From contig CM020508.1 in assembly GCA_009823395.1 (NCBI GenBank), positions 5,106,515-5,170,514 of the forward strand: a stretch of DNA of 64,000 nt, given 5' to 3'. Below the pieces are notes generated by a model. That model saw only the letters and a program-made list of their open reading frames with translations, searched no databases and was not told where the DNA came from. Below, piece after piece: positions 1 through 12,215 of the stretch (the first letter of the stretch is position 1; every line of letters begins with the position of its first letter). A program made the position numbers and the translations under genes. This stretch comes from Thamnaconus septentrionalis. Its lineage: Eukaryota > Chordata > Actinopteri > Tetraodontiformes > Monacanthidae.

Positions 1-142
1 TGGGCAGAGAGGACTTTCTCGCTGCTGCAGAGGCTGCCGGTTGTCACCTTGTCACGCGGCTCGCCGAACAAAGTGCAGCGCAGTCACAGCGTAGCGCCCT
101 AACCGCCTGGATGTCTCCCGTTCCCCCCCCCCTCCGACGCAG
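1..142 (+). other. intron of impact ending at the acceptor AG 141-142
   Basis: There is no exon evidence here apart from a C-rich tract (about 123-138) leading to the AG at 141-142. The preceding exon of impact is outside the window. Confidence 0.6.
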
Positions 143-3100
143 GATCTACCGCCAGGACAAGAACTGCTTCCTGCAGGACTGCGAGGACGACGGCGAGACG
201 GCGGCAGGGGGGAGGCTGCTCCACCTCATGCAGGTTGTGATTTATTCCTCTTCTTTTCTTTTCATTTCAGCAGCCTTAACTCCAAATCAGTGCATCCAAA
301 TACAAAATACTGAATTAAAAAAAAATTTGAGGTTTCAATCCAAAAGTCTGCAGTCAGAGTTTGCTTTCTCGTCTGCTTCCAGTTTTCAGTCGCATGCTTA
401 ATTGGTGTCGGCTCCGAAGTTGTCGTGTCACTTTCAAAGTCTGCATAATGTGGCATCTGCTGCGGCTTTTTAAACCAGGATTATTTTCGCGCCGGGAGCT
501 TGCCACAGGCTCAAATTGGACCAGAAACTAATGATTTCACACAGCTCTCCAGTAAACTTCCTCATCTTTTAGCCCTCTGTTTACAACTTCCAGCAAAGTT
601 AGTTAGATCAGAGATAAGATAGAGATTGATAGATAAGATTTAGCATGCGGTCAAAAATAATGCGTTTCACACCTTCTAAGTGTTTGCAAGAAGAAAACTA
701 ACACGGTGGCCTCAGGGGGCGGAGCCAACACCTAAGCAAGGGGTGTGGTCATTAAACTGGCAGCGGCAGCAACGCCCTCAGTGACATCACAAAGGGCCGC
801 ATCTTACAGCAGAAAAGTGGAGCGCGCTCAAGAGGCGGAGGATGGACTTTTCTTCTGTCTGCTGCGTTCACATTGTCGTTTTAACAGACAACAACAGTTG
901 AACTGAATCACATTTTCCCGTTAAGTTTAATTGGTGGTTTTACAGTGATGTGTTTTTGATCTGGCACTGTGTTGTGTCGTAATTAATTAAACATAATTAG
1001 CCCTCTGTTAATTTGCAATGTGGAGAGTTTTTTTTTTTTTTGTTGAGATCAAACATCCGGACTTAATGCTAAAATCACCCCAGCAGCGCCTCTTCTTTTA
1101 TGTGGATCTCACCAAGAAATGACTTGGAAGCCGACAGCTTATCAGTTGATGTAACTTTGATTAATATGCAGGAACCTGCACTTCAAAGAAATGTTTTGCC
1201 ACCGTAAAAGTTTGGATTTATTTGAAAGACAAATTCATTTTTAGGCCTCGCAAACGCTAATCAATCAACTCAATCAACTTCTTCTTTTTTTTTTTTATCG
1301 TGAGCAGCTATTGCTTTTTAATGGCAAGTGAAAATGTCAATATGAATAAAAAGCCATTTTGCCAATTCAGATCCTCGCCACAAAGGCATGAAAACGTTTT
1401 TGAATTAGCATTTTATGACAGCAGCAGCTCATCTCATTTGACAAATTGAACCCGCAAGATCCTTTGAATTTTGTTCACAAATTCCCACTCGTCATGAATA
1501 AGTTTCAGAATTCTAATTTTTTTTCAAAGCTGATTTTCTGAACTGTGCGTTGGTTTGTTCAGCCAGTCCTTGGAACCTTCAGTGTGACTCATCAGTGCTC
1601 ATCGCAGTTTAACAAAATGTAGGACTTCACATGTCACGTTGCCCCCAAAAGACAACACTCGCGATGTGACGCGCTAACAGTCGAGCCCGACGCTAATTAG
1701 GGTCGTTCAGATTCGCTCCCCGCGGATGCTGCACGAGGAAATGACTGTGCTTACGCCGCACGAGGCAATTGTACTTAAGTCTGTGTGTTAATTTTCCCTC
1801 GGAGAAGATGATTCAATCTTTGCGTGTCGTATCTCCGAAAGCCACTTGTCGCTTTGTCTCGTGCCGTCAGATGGCAACGTGAGTCACACACACACGCCCA
1901 CATCTTGCTAAAATGTACCATTGTCCACGCATTCCCCCCCCCCCCCTATCATTTCTTTGCAGTCGTCTCCGTGTGCTGTTGTCTTAAGGCCAGAAGGGTT
2001 TCTGCTCTGATCAGAGCTCGGCTGTGACTCGGCCGTCGGATCCATTAGCAGCGGGTGACGAGTCGCGTTACAGCTTTTGGGGAAGACACCCGTGACTGAC
2101 GTCAAACGCTCGCGCTCTTTGCTACGATGACGGAGAGATACCGCAGCGTGAAGCCGTTCATTCGGGGCGCAGATTTGGTATGTGCGTGTCAAAAAAAATC
2201 GGATAAGACCGGCTTTGATCTGAACTGCATTAAAAACAACACCGTGCTCTGATTTTATTTATTTTTTTCGCTTTAATTGCCTTCTGGAGAAATGGAAAGA
2301 CAGCTCTGGACGTGTGCAGCGCATCCTAATTACCCGACTCGTGTAAACATCTCGAGGCCAGTGGGGTAAAAAAACAAAAATTTGTCAAGACTTCATGAAT
2401 GACAGCTGATGACAGCTGGGCGATAATTGAAATTTCAGACATTCGCTTCTTGCCGCGTGTCGATTTTCTGATCCATGTAACCACTCTGCAGTTAATCATG
2501 CTCAACATGCAACAATATGGAGGGAACATGCAGTTTGATCTCATTTCATTGTTGCTATTGGGGTGGATTTCTGTCTGTCTGTGAAACCCCAGAATGGCTA
2601 CTCGGATTCGAAGCCGTCAGCAGAATTCCCATCAGTGTCATCAACGCCATGTTCTGCTGAGGTCACAACACCAGTGACAGGCTGATGGTATTCCAGGTGT
2701 TCTCCGCCAGCCATGGGATCATCATAGAATATATAAATAACCGTCTTTGCTCTCCTGATGTTGTCGTTTCCTCGTGCCCTGTCATTAGTGAGCATTGCAA
2801 CCAGTTTGCCGCCTCATTCCTCCTGTCTCAGTCGATTAGATTTATTTAATTGACATGTTCCAACTTCTGTTAACAAAGGCATTTGGTCAATTCAGATACA
2901 AGATATTAAGGATTCATTGAAGTACTTTCTATCCCCCTTTGTTTTAGCTGAGTTTTTTTTGTTGTTAATAAATCTAAAAAGTTTAAGCCCATTTCTCTTT
3001 AAAAGATTGCAGTTACATTTGTATGCATTATTGTCTTCATATCAGACATACAGGGCCATGAACCTGCAAACGCCACACAGAAATAAAAATGTAAATACGA

Positions 3101-6100
3101 CGGATCTACCGATACACCGCCGGTCTTTTCTCCGTCTCGGTCTGTCTTGATAGAGGCTGACTTCTAGCCGATCCCGTGACCTTCACCGAGGATTTAGTTG
3201 CAGTTCAAGAAAAATAACAGCTGCTGTGCTGTTGTGGTGTTGCACAGCCCACTGAGTGCACCACTGAGTGTTTATTCTGCTGTTATTACCTGCAGCTGTT
3301 ATTCCAAGGTAACTGGCTTTGCAAAATGTGACGCACCGACGTGTGACAGACACAGTCATCAGCTGCAGATAGGGACCACGGAGACAAACATGGCAGAAAT
3401 AGGATGTCAAAGGTTGAATTTTGTAGGGTAAACACCGGAAATTGTTTGCTAACAGCTTCGCCACTTTAGCTTGAAAGACTCAAGTGCGTCATTTTATTGG
3501 TTTGCAATAGTTTTGATGAACATTAGATGTCGATAGATCTGACACACTGGGCCTTTAAAAGAACAGAACCTAAAGTGAGAGCTCAACTGTTATTCGTGAC
3601 TGGCTTGTTTACCATGAGATGCTGCTAAATCTTCTGCTGCGGTCGTAATGAGTGTAGATGGTTGATTTTATCCATCTGCGTGACACTGTAATGACCTGAT
3701 GACTTTGCCCGATGGACCACCTGGACCCACCTTCACTCTCTAAGGCAGCTGGGACAGAGTCCAGCACACCTGTGACACTCTGACAGATGCTAAATGGTGC
3801 CAGAAAATGGATTGACTAATGATTCAAACATGGTTTACCACAGCTCTCAGCTGTTCTTTTTTGTCTAAATGCAGTACAATAAAGATAACCAGTAAGTACA
3901 TAAGCTACATCGGCTAAATGTCAAGTCCATTTCACATTGGCCTCACTTGACCTGAGCGGCTGTACAGCGATAAAAGCGGGTCCCGCTGGCCGACCCTCCC
4001 TCCGTACGAGGCCTGATAGCATCTCATCCACCGTCTTTCTTCCTGCTGGCAGCGCAGCGATTCATTTTGCACGCGTCCCCTCCCGAGCACGTTAGGCAAT
4101 TCACATCAAGAGCCTTTCTCTTACACACCGTTCTCTTCTAATCTTGGTTCCTCCCCTCCGCCGCCACCTTCTCTCCGTCTCCTCATTTGGATTTGCGCCT
4201 TTTTGCGAGTGAATTGCGGCAGCGTGAGGCGATGAATGGGGAGCGGCTCTGATTGATGGCGCCGCCGCCAGATATGCTCGCGCCTTCTCCTTTAAGTGGC
4301 ATGTTCACTTGTGCGGCTTGTCAAATTGCGTTCCGCGTGTTTCTCTCCAGCGCGGCGAAGGTAACAGGTGTCTGTTTAACAAGGGCAAAAATTGTTGTTT
4401 TTGCTCAGGAATCGAAATTGGGTCTTTGGAGGCTGTGGTTTTTTTTTTTGTTCACTTTTTCCTTTCCAGGTAGCGTTTTAGCATGAGGGAATGAAAGAAG
4501 GGATAATAGAGACGTGCCTTTGAGAGTAATTTTAGCCAAAGCACTTTCAGCGGAAAAGGACGTCTTGCTCGCAACTTTTGAAGGTCTTTTATCCCAGTTT
4601 TATGATGTTTAGTTTTTTTTTTTTTTTTAAATCATTTCTTTTTCATAAATTTAATATCATGCCCTTACTTATCCGCCTCGAGATGAGAATGTTGTGATCT
4701 ATTATGTGGACGAATAAATTGAACCTTTGCTTTGACATTGAAGCAGAGAGATAAAAGTGAAATTCAGTATGTATATTTTTATCCATCCCTGTGGGGGGGC
4801 ATTAAAATGAGGAAAAATATCCCCCCCTACATATTAATGCTCAGGCCAACTGCCTTTATATGATTATTGATGCTCTGAACCACAGACGCTGAATGCAAGA
4901 TTCAGTCGCAGTGCATCTGGTGCGAAGGCCTCAGTGGTGGACTGGTTGACGGCGCTTATTAGCAAACCCTATATCGTGCACGTGGCTAACATGGCCAAAA
5001 CCTGCCATGAGGCTAGTTTGACCTCAAATCTGTCATCAACTGAACAAGGTGATAAAAAAAAACAAATTAAAAACTTTTTTACTAGGTGAGAACGTATCAA
5101 ACAGTAAAAAAGCTAAATTAAAAAAAGAATATATTGCCATGAAATCATGCCCTGTATTTTGTCTGTGGTATTAAACCAAAATTAAAAATGGAAGACGGTG
5201 AAAATAAAACAACGTTTTTCTTAAAGGTTACAATAATACGTCTTTGAAGAAAAAAAAGAAGAAAAACTGTTGTATTCAGGATTCCAGTCTATACCTTAAT
5301 GTAATACTTATTTGTTTGTTAAATCCATTATGGAAGTGCACAGCCCATCAGTGCTGGGGATGACGGGTACTGACTAATGTATGTTTTTAAAGAAAAAAAC
5401 CCCCCCGCAACAACAACAACAAAAGAAAAGTCTTATTGTGTGGACGTTATTATTCGTGGACAATGCAGTACAGTACGTCTCTTTATTCAAGGTATAAATA
5501 TTCTATCTCTGTGTTTGACAATGTAAAAAATACTAAGTTACTACTATTACTCAGTTACAGTCTAACTTATTGTATCTGTTTTATGACATTTCCTTCATCC
5601 TCCATCAATTTTTCTAATCCTGGATGGGATGGATTTATTGGTATTTCTCCAGAGTCTCGAGGTCATGGATCAACATGCATTGTGGTAGGTGTAGTTTGTG
5701 ACCACTGCACACTTGTAAGTGGATCAGTTTTTGAACTCGCGCAGGCCTTGAATTGAACACGTGGTTTACTGCACTGGCAGAGACTTAAAACGATGTCAAT
5801 GATATTTTGAGTGTATTTTTTCTGTGTAGTAAGGCAGCAGGTGATATAAGGTCACATCATATGCACCCAGTAATCGTACACCACTAGTATTCATCATAGT
5901 ATGTTTTCAGGTCATTTAACCAATCCAAAACATGGATAGCATATGTTGAAGGATAAAGGTGCAAATAAACCTCTGCAACATATTCACACACAGTTGACGC
6001 TCCTCTTGATTGTGGGGGTGTGTCTGCTGCCATTTTCAGGCAGAGTGACTTTCTGCTGCAAAATGCACTCTGTCCACTCCGTCCCTCTCGCCTGGAAGTC

Positions 6101-8374
6101 GAAAAAAAACAAAAACAAATTGACTGTCTGTCTTCCCTTCGCTCCTCCTCTTCCGCAGATCCTGGACGTCCGCAACGTCATGGTGGTCGTGTCTCGCTGG
6201 TACGGCGGGATTCTGCTGGGCCCCGATCGCTTCAAGCACATCAACAACTGCGCCAGAAACATCCTGGTGGAGGAGGGCTACGCTGCCTCCACGGTGAGAC
6301 TCTCGCCAAGCCTCTTATGAATCACTCTGTCATCTTCCACTGACACATCATCAGTCAAACTTGGCCGAGCTGTCAGTAGTCCAGTGGCGGGCAAACACCT
6401 GCTGTATTGTATCGTTTGTGATTAGCTGAGAGCCAAATTGGGATTTCCTTTTTTCCAAAAATGCATTTTGACAGCCGGGCCCGGACGGCGAGGTTTGTGT
6501 TCTCAGTGTTGCTCCTCAGCGGCCCCTTGCACGTTAGGGATATTGCTTCATTTGAAGTGAGCCAGCCGGCGCACTTTGCGGGGATCAAACGCTCTGCGGC
6601 GGCTCCCGGCTGCCAGAAGTTAGGTTATTCCATTGAAACTGCTATTGAACGTTGAGCCCGTGTCTGCTTCCGCTGCTGCTGCTGCTGCTGCTGCCACACG
6701 TAGATTAAAGGTATGGCGTGGCCGCTCCTACAGGTGCTCCACTTCAAAAGGCCATCAACGCACTGTAAAAAAAAAAAAGAAAGAAAAAAGAAAAGAAAAG
6801 ATCATTTGATTCCCGGTCCACCCACCCACCCACTGGCCCTGCTCTCTCTGGACTCTGTGGAAACTAATTAAAGGGTGCCGTCTGTGCGTGACGGGGCTCA
6901 AATCCTCCACAGTGTTTCCGTCTCATTCATGAGATCGGTTGTGAGACGCGGCCAAAATTTTTGCGACCTGGCACGTCAAATAGATTGGGTTTTTTGTTTG
7001 TTTGTTTTTTTACATACAAATGTGATACAAGTCAAAACGAATTGCAACGGTTTGGAAAGACCCTTTTTTAAAAGGCGGGACGCTGATTGGATGAGCCTGC
7101 TGCATTACATTCAGTCTCATTATTGAACTAAAACGCTGTCAGCCCAGCTGTAATACCAACTTGTACCTCTCGGGGCCACAAGGCGTAATTGAGCTTGGCT
7201 TCTTTCTGACGGCCTCTCTGCTTATTTTCTCCAAAACCCACTGGAGACTGACCGCAGCGATTTTGCAATTTTTGTAACTATGGTTACAACCTGTTTAACT
7301 TGGTTACACAAGTAGTACTGAGTGAGAGCCAAAATGTGTTCCTTTATATAGGCTGCACTGTAAGGTAGGTGACCAGAAAAGCAGCAGCGTGTGTGTGACT
7401 TGTGTGTATTTGCACTGTGTATGTAAACCACAAACAGCCTGCAAAGGAAAAGGAAATGGGAGAGGAGTAAGTCCAGAATCCAGCCTGAATCTAACGTGTC
7501 GAGCCTGCTGCATCAGGATATCAACAAAATAAAGAAACACAACTATGACAACAAATACGGAATTCCTTCTATTTTGTTTTGTTAAGGAAATTATTTATTA
7601 ATTTATATATTTATCTATCTAGTTATGACTAATACTTTGTGGGGTTTTTTTTTTTTTTTTTTAGGTTTCACACCTCAAATTCAAAATGCACTAAATATAA
7701 AATTGCGTCAGCACACCCTTTTGAAAGCAAGATGAGTCTGCAGTAATAACCTGCTAAACTGTCGCCCACTCAGGGTGTTAAAAAACCGACGTTTTGGCAC
7801 ATGCCTCTGGGTCTCACTCATGTTCGCTCCTCTGGCAAAAATGTCTTTGAATTGCTTTCCAAGAGAGAAGCGCAGCACTTTAGATCATTTCCGGCAATAT
7901 TAGAAGAACAAACTCGGAGCACCTCGGAGAGAGAGGGGACATTTTTAATTGGAGTTGGGAGAAGAAACAAAGGACGGCAGTTCGTGGGGATTTTCTGGTT
8001 GTCCTCTATGGTGCGACTGCATGAATATTAATATTCTTTTCAATTTGTTGCTAAGTTGTATGCAAGCTATTAATGTGCACGGACATTTGTAGTGTCAGAG
8101 CATTTCATTAAACACATGCAAAAAAAAAAGAAATAAAAAATTGTTTGAGTATTGGAATGCATTTTAAAATGGACTGGAGTGTGCCAAGCAGGACTTTTGC
8201 ACACAAAGGAGTTGAAATGCAGCAGTGGCGGCGGCGGCGGCAGACGGCAAGCCCAAGAAATACAACATTGGGCCTGTTCATTCTCTCAGTAATTTTCTTT
8301 TGTTTCACTAGGATGACGCCGCCACCAAGACGGGAGGAAAGACCAGAAAAGCCAAAAGCAAGAAGGCAAAATGA
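143..8374 (+). CDS. impact: impact (protein IMPACT), 3' part, last three coding exons
   Basis: IMPACT binds GCN1 and so restrains activation of the eIF2alpha kinase GCN2, keeping translation going under amino-acid stress (family knowledge). Three exons are visible: 143-233, 6159-6293 and 8312-8374 (stop TGA 8372-8374), each with AG acceptors and, where expected, GT donors; the joins after 233 and 6293 are phase 0. Exon 143-233 encodes the signature FLQDCEDDGETAAGGRLLHL, and 6159-6293 encodes VMVVVSRWYGGILLGPDRF and HINNCARNILVEEGY, the core of the C-terminal Impact (UPF0029/YigZ-type) domain. The last exon encodes 20 residues, DDAATKTGG followed by a Lys-rich end, matching the basic tail of the family. 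The N-terminal RWD domain and start codon lie left of the window. Poly(A) signals overlap at 8936-8945. Introns are about 5.9 and 2.0 kb. The identification is firm; the short tail exon is supported by phase, stop and basic composition. Confidence 0.93.
568..850 (+). repeat. dispersed repeat with TGACATCACAAAGGG core, copy 1
   Basis: Contains agccctctgtttac near 572, gggcggagccaac near 718, and gtgacatcacaaaggg at 781-796. The same motifs recur at 21.4, 35.7, 41.9 and 46.8 kb. No family name is assigned. Confidence 0.6.
3738..3830 (+). repeat. diverged 3' fragment of the tRNA-derived SINE family
   Basis: aaggcagctgggacagagtc and the following bases align by eye with the 3' region of the better SINE copy at 23.3 kb (aagacagctgggataggctc). 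The fragment is clearly older and lacks the tRNA-like head. Confidence 0.45.
6294..8311 (+). other. last impact intron
   Basis: Runs from donor GTGAGA at 6294 to an acceptor AG at 8310-8311. No coding exon was seen. It holds GCT and A/T-rich simple tracts only. Confidence 0.7.
6671..6693 (+). repeat. (GCT)n microsatellite in an impact intron
   Basis: Seven tandem GCT units in the intron between exons 6159-6293 and 8312-8374. Confidence 0.8.
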
Positions 8375-8530
8375 GCTTTCAGAGAAAATCAAGGACTTTA
8401 ATCCGACACGTAGTTTTATCCAGTTTACCGGTGTGCCACACAACGTCAACGCTGATTTTATTTCACTTGCAAACAACTGATTCCTTGAAGATGAGAACTC
8501 TGCCTTCTGAATCTGTTCAGGTGCTCTTTT

Positions 8531-8580
8531 AAAGGTCCAGTGTGTAAGATTGCGACACCTAGAGGTCAGAAAGGGTATGA
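8531..8580 (+). repeat. teleost 'ccagtgtgtaagatt' dispersed repeat, 5' part
   Basis: ggtccagtgtgtaagattgcgacacctagaggt resembles the start of a repeat very common in fish genomes (from memory). A second copy starts near 10055 and a reverse copy lies near 3540-3562. The 3' limit was not determined. Confidence 0.5.
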
Positions 8581-10054
8581 AATTCTGATTCTGATTCTTT
8601 AAATCAATATTTATTATGTTGATAATTAAATTGTTTTCTGTTGCTCCACCCAGACTGAAAATCTTAGAAAACCTTAGAATCTATAAATGGTATCATGTGG
8701 ATCTATGAAGCCAACGTGGCTAGCCTGGTAACGGTTTCCTCTGCTTCCTATTTATTTTCAGTGACTGTGCCTGCATAAGAAAATGCACACGCACATTCAT
8801 GCATATAAGTATATTTTTTTCAACCCAGTGGATTCATTTTATGTCACGCACTGGCAACTTTATCACAGCTTGGAAGTAACCAGTCATCAGTTTCAAGAAA
8901 AATACAGTTTACCTTGTTTTTCTTTTGTTATTTTAAATAAATAAAACAGTTGACTGAATGGTCTCGCCCACTTACTGTTTTTGATTGGAGTAGCTCCCGA
9001 GCGACATGGGTAAATCTATGGCTCATTTTCAACATTCATTTGAGTGGCGTCGCTTTGATCCTTTCCTCTCCGCAAAAGTGACCTCAGCTTTGAGCAGAAT
9101 CGGCGTGTGCATGAATTTCACAGCCAAACTTGATCTGAGCACCCCGGAAATATGAGACATTGCCACTTCAGACCAATCGAATTTTATTGATATTCACTGG
9201 CACGAGATTCCGTGCTGCTCATTTGCATTTTCCAACAATAGAGAATTCCCTCCACTGCACGGCCGCTGAAATTCCCTCTGTGAAGGTTTTTTTTTCTTCC
9301 ACATTGGCCAGGGTAACATTTCTCCCCTTTTTTTTCCTTTTTCTTTTTTTCTTTTTTTGAAGAGACACTCGATCCATGAAAGGACATGATCTGCATATTA
9401 ACCACTCCAGGGCTGGATTTAGGCAGCCGAAGCTTGCTTTCTAAAAATACCTGTGGATCGTCTGTGCTGTTGTCAGTCTGGATTTTGCCACCACCTGCTG
9501 AAGGTGTTTGACATAAACGGGCAGTTTATCTGCTCCTGTCAGGAATTTCTTTCTTTTTTCTTTTTCTTTTTCCTTTTCTCTATTTGTGAGTGGGAATGCT
9601 AATGACTCATAACTGTGTGAAATTTCAGCAATTTCCTCCTCCTTGTGTACAAAGGTGCCTGCCCAATTTAACCATTGAGATTAATTACAGCTAATTCACT
9701 TAGCGGAGTCTTTTTTTTTTTTTTTTTCGGTCTACCCCTCCCCTTCCTGACAAGCTCATACTGCCTTTTTTTTTTCTTTCTCTCTCCCCCCCTCCTTCCT
9801 GACAATCTCACACTGAACTCATCATCTCAGACCTCAATCATTTTATTCAGTGAGAGCAAAAAACTCAAGGAGCTAAATTCATACTTGAGGCTTAAGAGAG
9901 TAATTACTGTACATAACTGAAGAGAAGTTTTTTCCGCCCCCTGCTGTTGATTATAACTCACACTAGTGTGAAGCAAATGGGGTGTGTGCTCTAAAAAAAA
10001 ATGAGATCAGCCTCAGTCTGTTAATTACTGGGTCACATGACACGAGAGGAAAAC

Positions 10055-10100
10055 CCCAGTGTGTAAGATTTAATAGTATCTGGTGGTAAGAAAGCATATT
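10055..10100 (+). repeat. teleost 'ccagtgtgtaagatt' dispersed repeat, second copy
   Basis: ccagtgtgtaagatttaatagtatctggtgg shares its first 15 bases with the copy at 8534 and has a similar continuation (atctggtgg versus acctagagg). Confidence 0.5.
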
Positions 10101-11176
10101 TAAAAGCAAATGAACGCTATCACCTTAGAAACAGCCATCAAACTATCAATTACCCTCAGCATCATTCGCCTCCCTGCTGCGGTGTCTGGCGAGGGAAGGC
10201 ATTAAGGGCATACTTCGCCCAGAATGAATTGTCAGTCACTTACTTGCACGCCGCTTTGTCAGCCAGTAATTCATTGACTTGTAATGAAGAGGACGGCCTT
10301 CACTGGCCCTGTGTAGCAAGTGTGTGTCCCAGACTGGTCAAGTGTGTTCTTGTGAGAGGGTGCCGGGCACGCAACCAAGGTTCTCTGGTCCTGTGCCAGG
10401 CTGGGTAGGCATTCTTTTGTCAGCAGCAGAAAGTGTCATGCGTCCTGTTCCTAGTCAGTGAAGTGTGAAAGTAATTTTTTTTTATGTTCATCATCATCAT
10501 TTCCTCAAGAAAGGGGGCGAAGTTGTTGTGTGTCTCACACGTTTTCCGAGCCTCTGCTGTAACCTTGTAGAAACAAAGGAAGGTTATGATAACTGCTGGC
10601 TGCAGTCTTGCAGTCTTTACCCTGACTTAAGAAAAAAAGAAAAACTCTTGATGGCATGAGTGAACCTAATATGCTGGCGGAGCGGAGGATGCAGACAACA
10701 TCCCAGTCAGTATGTCCTTTCTGGGGTCTGTTGTTCACTGTTCCTGTCTGATGTCTGGTCACTTCACCTCCTGTCCGCGCAATTCAGCGTTCATGCACCT
10801 GCTCGATGGACAAAAGGAGCAAAAACGTCAAGTTAACCGAAACCCGGTGGAGAACCGGCGGGAATCGGGTTCCCTTCAAAATCAAAGCGTAATTGTCAAT
10901 TCAATTAAGGTTCGTCTGAATTGCTGGGTTTACACTAACGGCGCGGCAGCGAGCTGTAAACTCAAGTCCAGTCCATAAACCTTCTCGTGTAACAATTCTA
11001 GCGAAACACCTCTTGTTTCCCGGCCCACTTGTTCTCCCGGGAACGGCGCCTCAGTGCTCTTATTTCGAAAGCGTGAGAGGAAGTAGCTTCTGTTCGCAGC
11101 AGCGTCGCTTTCTTCGTCGCTATAACAAAAGCCGCGCGCGCTCCGCGGCAGTCGCACATCATAAAACAGAGGGAGA

Positions 11177-11195
11177 CGCGCGCGCGCGCGCGCGC
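11177..11195 (+). promoter_or_regulatory. alternating (CG)n tract upstream of the histamine receptor
   Basis: About nine CG dinucleotides in a row, within a GC-rich 5' region (11000-11420), roughly 230-285 bp upstream of the two candidate start codons. Alternating CG favours Z-DNA. A weak ATAAAA box lies at 11161-11166. A promoter or 5' UTR location is inferred. Confidence 0.4.
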
Positions 11196-11295
11196 ACAGG
11201 ACGCACACTTCATTATTGCAGAAGTGAAAAAAAAAAGAAAAGATAAATGCCAAGTGATTTATAGTCAGACTCTGGGTTTTTATTTCCTGGGAAAC

Positions 11296-11421
11296 ATGGA
11301 AGACGCGGATAAAGAGTTTCCATTGAGTGGCGGCTCCTCGACGGCGCGCGACCCCTGCGCAAAGTGGAGCGGAACGTCGGCCGCGCTTCTAATTGGAGAC
11401 GCGCGCCGCTCCTGCGCGTGA
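11296..11421 (+). CDS. candidate upstream ORF (uORF) of the histamine receptor
   Basis: The ATG at 11296 opens 41 codons ending in TGA at 11419-11421, one base before the first receptor-frame ATG (11423) and 40 bases before the second (11462). If it lies within the mRNA leader it could lower initiation at 11423 and favour reinitiation or leaky scanning to 11462. The transcript start is unknown, so its presence in the mRNA is inferred. The peptide resembles nothing known to me. Confidence 0.35.
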   Translation: MEDADKEFPLSGGSSTARDPCAKWSGTSAALLIGDARRSCA

Positions 11422-11461
11422 GATGAGACGGCTGCACCATGACCTGGCTTCCGCTGTAAGG

Positions 11462-12182
11462 ATGGGCGCGCAGATTCTGGGCTCCAACTCCAGCGGCAAC
11501 TTGACACGTGCGGTGGCCGAGGCTGGCACCGTTTTCCCGGGATACCTGTCGGTGATCCTGCCGGTGCTCATGGTGACCCTGGTGGTGGTGGTGGTGGCCG
11601 GCAACGCGCTGGTCATCATGGCTTTTGTGGTGGACAAGACCCTGAGAAATCAGAGCAACTTCTTCTTCCTCAACCTTGCCATATCTGATTTTCTCGTGGG
11701 TGAGCTGGCGCCTTTTCCCCCCTCCCCTCCCACCTTCTTTCTTCCCTCCTTCATCATCTCTTCTAGGCACAGAGAGCATCTTTGTCTCTTTTTTTCTTTT
11801 CCCACCCTTTTTTTCTTTTTTGCTTTTGTTCCTCCCTGTGAATGAAACACCCCCATTGCAACACCACCCAGTTATTGGTCTCTTTTCATCCTCCCCTCAC
11901 ACACACACTTTGTCATATTTTATGCAATATGATCCCAGCGAGTCCACTAGTGAGCTCATGGCAAACCTCACCGCTCCTGCTTTTCCAAAATTGGGACTCC
12001 AGCGGCTTTATTTGTGCGAGGGCATACACACCCGACCTATCGTGCGGCTCTTATCTGCAGCAGTGGACACACCTTCTCATCCTTAAAACAATGCCGACTC
12101 TTCTCAGTGCTGCAAAAATGAATATAATAACAATTGAAAACAGATGTCACATTGTCACTTGCTATATCGTCACGCAGCGTCC

Positions 12183-12215
<33 letters not shown>

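Larger units (their letters stand above)
234..6158 (+). other. large impact intron
   Basis: No coding exon was recognised. It holds a copy of the TGACATCACAAAGGG dispersed repeat (about 568-850), a diverged 3' SINE fragment (about 3738-3830), a minus-strand copy of a teleost 'ccagtgtgtaag'-type repeat (about 3540-3562), and several A and T homopolymers. A moderately GC-rich stretch near 4000-4350 has no coding signature. Confidence 0.6.
8375..11160. other. impact 3' UTR and intergenic space before the histamine receptor
   Basis: The 3' UTR likely ends soon after the overlapping AATAAA signals at 8936-8945. Two copies of a teleost 'ccagtgtgtaagatt' repeat begin near 8534 and 10058. Stretches at about 9150-9260 (with the octamer ATTTGCAT at 9220-9227), 9600-9710 and 10130-10330 are rich in TAAT-type motifs and free of simple repeats, so they could be regulatory; conservation cannot be tested here. 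Confidence 0.5.

Noticed and set aside
11393..11422. Upstream TTG start for the histamine receptor
   Set aside because: Not an ATG; ATG codons with better context follow at 11423 and 11462.
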